From: Hyphomonadaceae bacterium
Lineage (GTDB): Bacteria > Pseudomonadota > Alphaproteobacteria > Caulobacterales > Aquidulcibacteraceae
Assembly (NCBI GenBank): GCA_019753105.1
Contig: JAIELJ010000014.1
Span: forward strand, 156,613-220,612
DNA length: 64,000 nt
Direction: 5' to 3'
Shown one piece after another: positions 58,890 to 64,000 of this stretch. The translations under genes and the position numbers were made by a program. The notes under the pieces were generated by a model, which searched no databases, was not told where the DNA came from, and saw only the letters and a list, made by a program, of their open reading frames with translations. How positions within the stretch are numbered: the first letter of the stretch is position 1; each line of letters begins with the position of its first letter.

Positions 58890-61370
58890 TCAAAGTCCGA
58901 GCTTGGCGCGCGTCGCTTTCGTGATCTGCACGGCGTTCTTCCCGTAGTCGGCCCACGGATCAGGCTCGGCGAGACGGGCGCGCATGTCTTTCAGTTTGAA
59001 CACTGAGGCGGACGGGATCGTCTTCAGCTCGCGCCAGGTCACAGGCACAGCTACTGGCGCCATGCCGCGCGCGCGCGGAGAGTAGGGCGCGATCGCTGTG
59101 GCGCCGCGTCCGTTGCGGAGATAGTCGACGAAGATGCGGCCCCTGCGGCGCGCCTTGGCCATGTTAGCGACGAAGCGCTTGGGATCGAGCCGCTCGATTT
59201 GTTCGGCGACATCGCCGGAGAAGCCTTTGATCTCTTCGAACGTGTGCTTCCGTTTCAGATTGAGCACGATGTGAATGCCCTTGCCGCCAGTGATCATGGC
59301 GTAAGAGGGCAGGTCGGCGCTTTCGAGCAGCGCTTTGATGTCGAACGCGGCGCGTTTGACGAACTCGAAGTCTAATTCTTCATCCGGATCGAGGTCGAAG
59401 ACCATGCGATCTGGGTGCTCGAGGTCATCGTTGCGCGAGGCCCACAAGTGAAACTCAAGCGCGCTGATCTGCGCGGCCGATACGATCGCTGCGGCATCCG
59501 GCAGTGTGAGATAATCTTCGGCTTTGCCGTCGCTCTCAGTGATGGCAACGAGTTTGATCTCTTTCGGCATGCCTTTCATGGCGTGCTTTTGAAAAAACGT
59601 CTGCTTGCCCACGCCATCTGGTGCGCGCACCAGGCTTATGGGGCGGCCATAAATGTGCGGCCCCATCCGATCGGCGGCCATGTCGAGATAGGCCGCAAGC
59701 TCGGCTTTGGTCACGCCAGCATCGGGGAAGAGCACTTTGTCAGGGTGGGTTAGGCGTACACGCGTGCGCATTGCGGGCGCGGCTTGCTCGGCGTGCACGT
59801 CTTTCGGAAGCTTATCGCCGCGCAATCCCAAAAACACACCGTGCCGCACGGCCCCTTCGCTGGTGAATTCCGCGAAGCGCACCTGCGCGACGAGTTCAGG
59901 CTCAACCCATTTCGCGCCTCTGGCCGCTTCGCGCGGCACAGTCAGCGCAGGCTTCGCGCGCTCGATCTTTGCGAGCTTCGCATGCAGCGAAGCGAGCGTC
60001 TTATCGTTGAAGCCAGTGCCGACATTGCCGCGATAGCGCAGTTTTCCGTCCTCATTGTCGGCCAGCATCAGCGACGCGAACGCGCGGCCTTTCAGTGACG
60101 GCTGATAGCCGATGATTACGAACTCCTGTTCGTTCACCAGCTTGATCTTCAGCCAAGCATTGGTGCGTCCGCTCTGGTAGGTCGACGACGCCTTCTTCGA
60201 GACGACGCCTTCTAGGCCTTGTTCGCGGAACGCATCCAACACCGCTGGCCCATTGCCTTCGAAATAGGGGCTGAGCCGAATCGGTGCTTTGGCCTTGCTG
60301 AGCACCTTATCCAAACGTGCTTTGCGCTCGATCAGCGGCGTCTTGCGCAGATCGTTTGCGCCTTCAGCCAGAAGATCGAACACGAAGTACGAAACGCCTT
60401 TCGCGATGCCGTTTTCCAGCGACGCTTGCAGCGCCGAGAAATCCGTCTTGCCGCTCGCTTGTGCGACGGCAGCCTCGCCATCGAGCAGAACGTCTTTGAG
60501 ATTGAGTGCGGCGAGCGCGTCAGCGATCGGCTGAAACTTGCCGGTCCAATCGAGACCGGTGCGGGTGAAGAGCTTTACGCTATCGCCGCTCACTGCCGCT
60601 TGAATGCGGTAGCCGTCGTACTTGATCTCGTGAATCCACGCATCGCCCTTGGGCGCGATCTCAGCGCGCGTTGCTAGCGCCGGTTCAACAAATGTCCATT
60701 TCGGTGGCTTTGCGGCTTTCGGTGCGCGTTCGCTGCCCTTGCTCCACACGCGCGCGCCGCCGGAGCGGACGTCTTCGATGGTGCGGCCGGAGACGATGCT
60801 GGTGACGCTGCGCGCCACCGGATCTTCTTGACCAGCAAATGCGTCTTTCGACTTGAACAGGAGCCAAGGATTGCCACGCTCGCCTTCGCGCGGCTTGATC
60901 TTGACCATGTGAAACTCGCCCTTCAGCCGCTCGCCGGCCAGGATGAATTTCAACTCGCCTTTGCTCATGCCCTCATCGGGATCGAGCAACCACTTCACTG
61001 CGCCTGTATCCCAGATGATCACGGCGCCCGCGCCGTACTCACCCTTCGGGATCACGCCTTCGAACGAACCGTATTCAAGCGGATGGTTCTCCGTGCGCAT
61101 GGCGAGACGCTTAACAGTGGGATCGAGCGAGGGGCCTTGCGGCACCGCCCAGCTCATCAGCACGCCGTCATGCTCTAGCCGGAAATCATAGTGCAGCCGC
61201 GTCGCCGCGTGCTTTTGCACGACGAACATGCCGCCGGCTTCTTTGATTGTGCCGCCGGCGGGTTCGCTGGTTTTCTTGAAGTCGCGCTTGCGATTGTACT
61301 CGGCGAGATCGCCGACCGTGTCCGCCTTGGCCGCGCTCTTCTTCGTCCCGCTTTTGGCGGGCCGTTTCAC
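58890..61370 (-). CDS. ligD: Multifunctional DNA ligase D
   Basis: An 826-aa end-joining enzyme with order phosphoesterase-ligase-polymerase. The 3'-phosphoesterase domain (about 40-200) has catalytic H54, H60 and D62 in QKHAATRLHYDFRLE. The ATP-dependent ligase (about 220-520) has the nucleotidyl Lys in IHEIKYDGYRIQA. The archaeo-eukaryotic primase-type polymerase (about 560-810) has the DLDPDEELDFEFV metal aspartates. Length and order match Pseudomonas LigD. GTG start overlaps the Ku stop by 4 nt, forming a ku-ligD NHEJ operon. Confidence 0.93.
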   Translation of the reverse strand: MKRPAKSGTKKSAAKADTVGDLAEYNRKRDFKKTSEPAGGTIKEAGGMFVVQKHAATRLHYDFRLEHDGVLMSWAVPQGPSLDPTVKRLAMRTENHPLEYGSFEGVIPKGEYGAGAVIIWDTGAVKWLLDPDEGMSKGELKFILAGERLKGEFHMVKIKPREGERGNPWLLFKSKDAFAGQEDPVARSVTSIVSGRTIEDVRSGGARVWSKGSERAPKAAKPPKWTFVEPALATRAEIAPKGDAWIHEIKYDGYRIQAAVSGDSVKLFTRTGLDWTGKFQPIADALAALNLKDVLLDGEAAVAQASGKTDFSALQASLENGIAKGVSYFVFDLLAEGANDLRKTPLIERKARLDKVLSKAKAPIRLSPYFEGNGPAVLDAFREQGLEGVVSKKASSTYQSGRTNAWLKIKLVNEQEFVIIGYQPSLKGRAFASLMLADNEDGKLRYRGNVGTGFNDKTLASLHAKLAKIERAKPALTVPREAARGAKWVEPELVAQVRFAEFTSEGAVRHGVFLGLRGDKLPKDVHAEQAAPAMRTRVRLTHPDKVLFPDAGVTKAELAAYLDMAADRMGPHIYGRPISLVRAPDGVGKQTFFQKHAMKGMPKEIKLVAITESDGKAEDYLTLPDAAAIVSAAQISALEFHLWASRNDDLEHPDRMVFDLDPDEELDFEFVKRAAFDIKALLESADLPSYAMITGGKGIHIVLNLKRKHTFEEIKGFSGDVAEQIERLDPKRFVANMAKARRRGRIFVDYLRNGRGATAIAPYSPRARGMAPVAVPVTWRELKTIPSASVFKLKDMRARLAEPDPWADYGKNAVQITKATRAKLGL

Positions 61371-62293
61371 TTCTTGGCGCGTTTCTTCGCGGCCGGCGCC
61401 TTAGCCGGCGCTTTTGCGCGCGGCGTTTTGGTGCGTTCGGCAGCGGCACGGCGCTTCGGCGCCGGCGCTTCCTCTTCGTCGGCAGAAGCCTTCGGCGACT
61501 TGCTCGCGAGTGACTTTTTCAGCGCATCGACCAGCGACACGACGTTATCGCCATAATCGCGCGACGGCTCTTCTTGATCATCGAGAACCAGCTCGCCGTG
61601 GCGCTCGATCTTCTTCTTCACCAGGCGCTCAAGCGCGATCGCGTATTCGTCCTCGAACTTGGCTGGATCGAACTTGGCTTTCTTGCGGTTGATCAGCTCT
61701 TCAGCGAGATCGATCAGATCGGCGTCGAGTTTGCCGCTGGGAATTTCATCGAAGAAGTTCTTCGCCGCGCGCACCTCTTCGCCATAGTGCACAGTCTCAA
61801 CGACGAGGCCGCCTTCATAGGGCTTCACTGCTGCAATGTACGAGCGCCCGCGCATGGTGATCTGGCCGAGGCCAACGGTCTTCGTCTTCTTCAACGCTTC
61901 GCAGACGACGCGATACGGCTCATCGGCCATCTTGCCGTCGGGCAGGGCGTAATACGGTTTATCGAAATAGATCGGGTCGATCGTGTCGGCCGGTGCGAAC
62001 TGCACCATGTCGAGCGTCTTTTTGGAGTCGACTTTCAGCGCGTCGAACTCTTCGTCGCTAAAGAGCACATAGCGGCCCTTTTGGTATTCGTAGCCTTTGA
62101 CGATCTCGTCCTTGTCCACCGCGCCAATGCCAGGCGCGACCTTCTCATAGCGGATGCGCTGCTTGGACGGTTCGTGAATCTGGTTGAAGGAGATCTTCTC
62201 CTTCGAATCCAGAGCCGAATAGAGCTTCACCGGCAGAGCGACGAGCGCAAGCCGGATTTGCCCGGTCCATATGGGACGAGCTGGAGGTGCCAT
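61367..62293 (-). CDS. ku: Non-homologous end-joining protein Ku
   Basis: A 308-aa bacterial Ku homodimer subunit: GQIRLALVALPVKLYSALDSK start (about 10-30), KGYEYQKGRYVLFSDEEFDAL, and VETVHYGEEVRAAKNFFDEIP, plus a Lys/Arg/Pro/Ala-rich C-terminal tail (from about 270: KRRAAAERTKTPRAKAPAKAPAAKKRAKK type). Such tails recruit LigD and aid DNA-end interaction. Encoded directly upstream of ligD, it forms a two-component NHEJ system. Confidence 0.93.
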   Translation of the reverse strand: MAPPARPIWTGQIRLALVALPVKLYSALDSKEKISFNQIHEPSKQRIRYEKVAPGIGAVDKDEIVKGYEYQKGRYVLFSDEEFDALKVDSKKTLDMVQFAPADTIDPIYFDKPYYALPDGKMADEPYRVVCEALKKTKTVGLGQITMRGRSYIAAVKPYEGGLVVETVHYGEEVRAAKNFFDEIPSGKLDADLIDLAEELINRKKAKFDPAKFEDEYAIALERLVKKKIERHGELVLDDQEEPSRDYGDNVVSLVDALKKSLASKSPKASADEEEAPAPKRRAAAERTKTPRAKAPAKAPAAKKRAKK

Positions 62294-62368
62294 GAAACTT
62301 CAACGCCCTTGAGAGACCCGACGTTCCAGGAGGGTAACATTACTGGCAGTTCCCCACAACGCGCGTGG

Positions 62369-63262
62369 TTAGCGTTTACCTTGTTTTGCGATGGGCGGTT
62401 TCGCGGCCGTTGCGTACGTCGCGCGCGCCGCATCAACGAAGGCGCCCGAACGCTCGCGCACGCGATCAGAAAACACCAGGCCCACATCGCGCGAGAGCGT
62501 GAAGCCCTCAAGTTTCACTGCCGCCAAGCCAGCGCTTTTGAAGCTCTCCGGCGCAACCGTCACGCCAAGCCCCGCCGCCACCATGCTCATCGCGCGATCG
62601 TCGCTGAGGGTGCGCAAGCTGAACGACGGGCGCACGGCGCGGTTGGTGAAGTAGCGGCTGATGTCGGCCAAGCCTTCGCACTGGCGGCGCACGATCATTG
62701 TCTCGCCCGCCAGATCGGCGCCGTCGACGCTCTCCACCCCCGACAGTTTGTGGTTAGCGGCGACGAACAACACATAAGCTTCGCTCCGCAGTCTCTCGCG
62801 CGCGAAGCTGTCGAGGCTGGGTCGGAGGATGGTGAGCGCCACGTCGAGGCGCCCATCGGAGAGCCGGTTGGCAATGTCGCGCTCGGTGGAGTCGAGCATC
62901 TCCAGCGCTTCGCCGCCGCCGTGCTTGGCGTGATGCGCGACCACCCGTTCCAGATCGCTCGCGGGAATGGTGGAGAGGATGCCGGCGCGAACGCGCTTCA
63001 GCTGCGGCGCTTCGGCGACTTCGCGGAGCGCTGCTTCGTATTCCTGCGTGATCCGCCGGGCATGAACGAGGAAGCGGCTGCCGGCCGGCGTCAGTGAGAC
63101 GCGCCGTGTCGTGCGTTCGAAGAGGCGCGCACCGACTTCCGTCTCCAGCTTGGCGATGCCGACCGAGAGCGTTGGCTGGGTGACGCTCACCCGCGCCGCC
63201 GCTTTCGAGAACGAGCCCAGTTCGGCAACGGCCAGGAAGTAGCGGAGCAGATAGCGATCCAT
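62369..63262 (-). CDS. LysR-family regulator
   Basis: A 297-aa LysR regulator: winged HTH at about residues 5-62 (RYFLAVAELGSFSKAAARVSVTQPTLSVGIAKLETEVGARLFERTTRRVSLTPAG) and a PBP2-type effector domain from about 90. Divergent from ivd; the repeat at 63331-63436 separates them. LysR proteins commonly regulate the divergent gene, so ivd is a plausible target. The ivd operon usually continues with methylcrotonyl-CoA carboxylase genes beyond the window. Confidence 0.87.
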   Translation of the reverse strand: MDRYLLRYFLAVAELGSFSKAAARVSVTQPTLSVGIAKLETEVGARLFERTTRRVSLTPAGSRFLVHARRITQEYEAALREVAEAPQLKRVRAGILSTIPASDLERVVAHHAKHGGGEALEMLDSTERDIANRLSDGRLDVALTILRPSLDSFARERLRSEAYVLFVAANHKLSGVESVDGADLAGETMIVRRQCEGLADISRYFTNRAVRPSFSLRTLSDDRAMSMVAAGLGVTVAPESFKSAGLAAVKLEGFTLSRDVGLVFSDRVRERSGAFVDAARATYATAAKPPIAKQGKR

Positions 63263-63330
63263 AGACCATATCTATCAGTCTTGTTCGCAACGTTCAATTT
63301 CAATTGGCGAGGCAAATCAATTACTCAAGG

Positions 63331-63436
63331 CTTCCTGGCCGTAGCGGCGCAGCCGCGAAGAGCCGGGATCCATGCGTGATGCAGCCTGCGTGCGCGCCCA
63401 TGGGTCCCGGCTCTCCGCTGCGCTTCGGCCGGGAAG
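63331..63436. repeat. Cloverleaf-like intergenic palindromic repeat, copy 3
   Basis: Outer stem CTTCCTGGCCG (63331-63341) with CGGCCGGGAAG (63426-63436), one wobble; arm GCGGC-GCA-GCCGC (63344-63356); central stem AGAGCCGGGATCCATG (63359-63374) with CATGGGTCCCGGCTCT (63399-63414), one wobble. The third arm is short and less regular. It lies in the divergent LysR/ivd region, 26 nt before the ivd ATG. Confidence 0.75.
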
Positions 63437-63461
63437 CGCGTTTGTGCGATTGGAGCGGTTG

Positions 63462-64000
63462 ATGTCTGACTCTCACATGCTCGATTTCCAACTCGGCGAG
63501 ACCGCCGACGCGATCCGCGAAACGACGCGCCGCTACGCCGCCGATCGTATCGCGCCGATGGCAGCCGCGATCGACGCCGACAACAAATTCCCGCGCGAGC
63601 TTTGGCCCGAGATGGGCGAGCTTGGTTTGCACGGCATCACCGTCGCCGAAGAAGATGGCGGCTTGGGCCTTGGCTATCTCGAACACGTCGTCGCGATGGA
63701 AGAGGTGAGCCGCGCCAGCGCTTCGGTCGGCCTCTCGTACGGCGCACACTCGAACCTCTGCATCAATCAGCTGCGCCGCTGGGCGACGCCCGAGCAGAAG
63801 CAGAAATATCTGCCGAAGCTGATTAGCGGCGAACATGTCGGTTCGCTCGCCATGAGCGAAGCGGGGGCGGGCTCTGATGTCGTCGGCATGAAATTGCGGG
63901 CGGAGAAGAAGGGCGATCGCTTCGTGCTCAACGGCACGAAGTTCTGGATCACCAACGCGCCGGAAGCCAACACGCTGGTTGTGTACGCCAAGACCGATCC
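63462..64000 (+). CDS. ivd: Isovaleryl-CoA dehydrogenase (5' part, truncated by window end)
   Basis: About 179 codons visible, open at the window edge: [20 protein letters not shown], a helical N-terminal domain, and the beta-domain signature [50 protein letters not shown]. The segments [25 protein letters not shown] and [17 protein letters not shown] are strongly characteristic of isovaleryl-CoA dehydrogenase of leucine catabolism. The catalytic glutamate lies beyond the window. GGAGCGG precedes the ATG at 63462. Confidence 0.9.
   Translation, partial: MSDSHMLDFQLGETADAIRETTRRYAADRIAPMAAAIDADNKFPRELWPEMGELGLHGITVAEEDGGLGLGYLEHVVAMEEVSRASASVGLSYGAHSNLCINQLRRWATPEQKQKYLPKLISGEHVGSLAMSEAGAGSDVVGMKLRAEKKGDRFVLNGTKFWITNAPEANTLVVYAKTD

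Noticed and set aside
1..64000. CRISPR array, prophage or insertion sequence
   Set aside because: No regularly spaced repeats, integrase, transposase or terminal inverted repeats flanking a gene were seen.

Overview
This 64 kb window is gene-dense, high-GC chromosomal DNA from an aerobic alphaproteobacterium. The gene families (a TonB-dependent receptor, a Ku/LigD pair, glutathione-dependent formaldehyde oxidation, a hydroxyproline cluster, an isovaleryl-CoA dehydrogenase, cloverleaf-like intergenic repeats) suggest a Caulobacterales or Hyphomonadaceae-like organism. That placement is inference: the window holds no rRNA or other phylogenetic marker. I see no tRNA, rRNA, CRISPR array, prophage or transposase.

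Layout. 0-5 kb: YjbR-type protein, a large unknown membrane protein, a small zinc-ribbon protein and an EF-G-like GTPase. 5-10 kb: thioesterase and EamA exporter, two acidic mini-lipoproteins, an acyl-CoA dehydrogenase operon ending in a glycerophosphodiesterase. 10-18.4 kb: an unknown vWA-like/coiled-coil membrane pair, an inositol-monophosphatase-type enzyme, a soluble CapD-like dehydratase, and a TetR-HlyD-ABC exporter operon with a perfect 18-bp palindromic operator. 18.4-25.5 kb: TonB receptor plus alpha/beta hydrolase, divergent TetR plus acyl-CoA ligase, then a PL10-like pectate lyase. 25.5-29.6 kb, the most unusual part: a class III nucleotide cyclase fused through a membrane span to an FGE/SUMF1 domain and preceded by a candidate leader peptide, a CpdA-like phosphodiesterase, about 520 nt of highly structured non-coding DNA, and an unrecognised two-gene module (275-aa protein plus Phd/YefM-like protein with a basic tail). 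29.6-32.8 kb: a tightly overlapping glutathione-dependent formaldehyde operon with extra members. 32.8-39.6 kb: DUF2339 membrane protein, FAH-family hydrolase, secreted zincin with PPC-like repeats. 39.6-45.9 kb: ATP-dependent 5-oxoprolinase with DUF969/DUF979 membrane proteins and DUF2891. 46-50.7 kb: a two-subunit 2-oxoacid:ferredoxin oxidoreductase with a GltD-like flavoprotein. 51.3-54.7 kb: hydroxyproline catabolism (D-hydroxyproline dehydrogenase, deaminase, epimerase). 54.7-58.8 kb: DUF885 peptidase-like protein, DUF72, enoyl-CoA hydratase, lipoprotein. 58.9-62.3 kb: Ku-LigD end-joining operon. 62.4-64 kb: LysR regulator divergent from ivd, which runs off the end.

Two architectural habits recur. 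Operon genes overlap by 4 nt (ATGA/GTGA) almost everywhere, implying translational coupling. Convergent genes repeatedly share a 4-nt overlapping stop (TTAG or CTAA), leaving no space for terminators. Three intergenic regions carry the same nested palindromic, cloverleaf-like repeat. Many listed starts are internal to the longest open frame; I chose them from Shine-Dalgarno spacing, signal peptides and overlap with the upstream stop.
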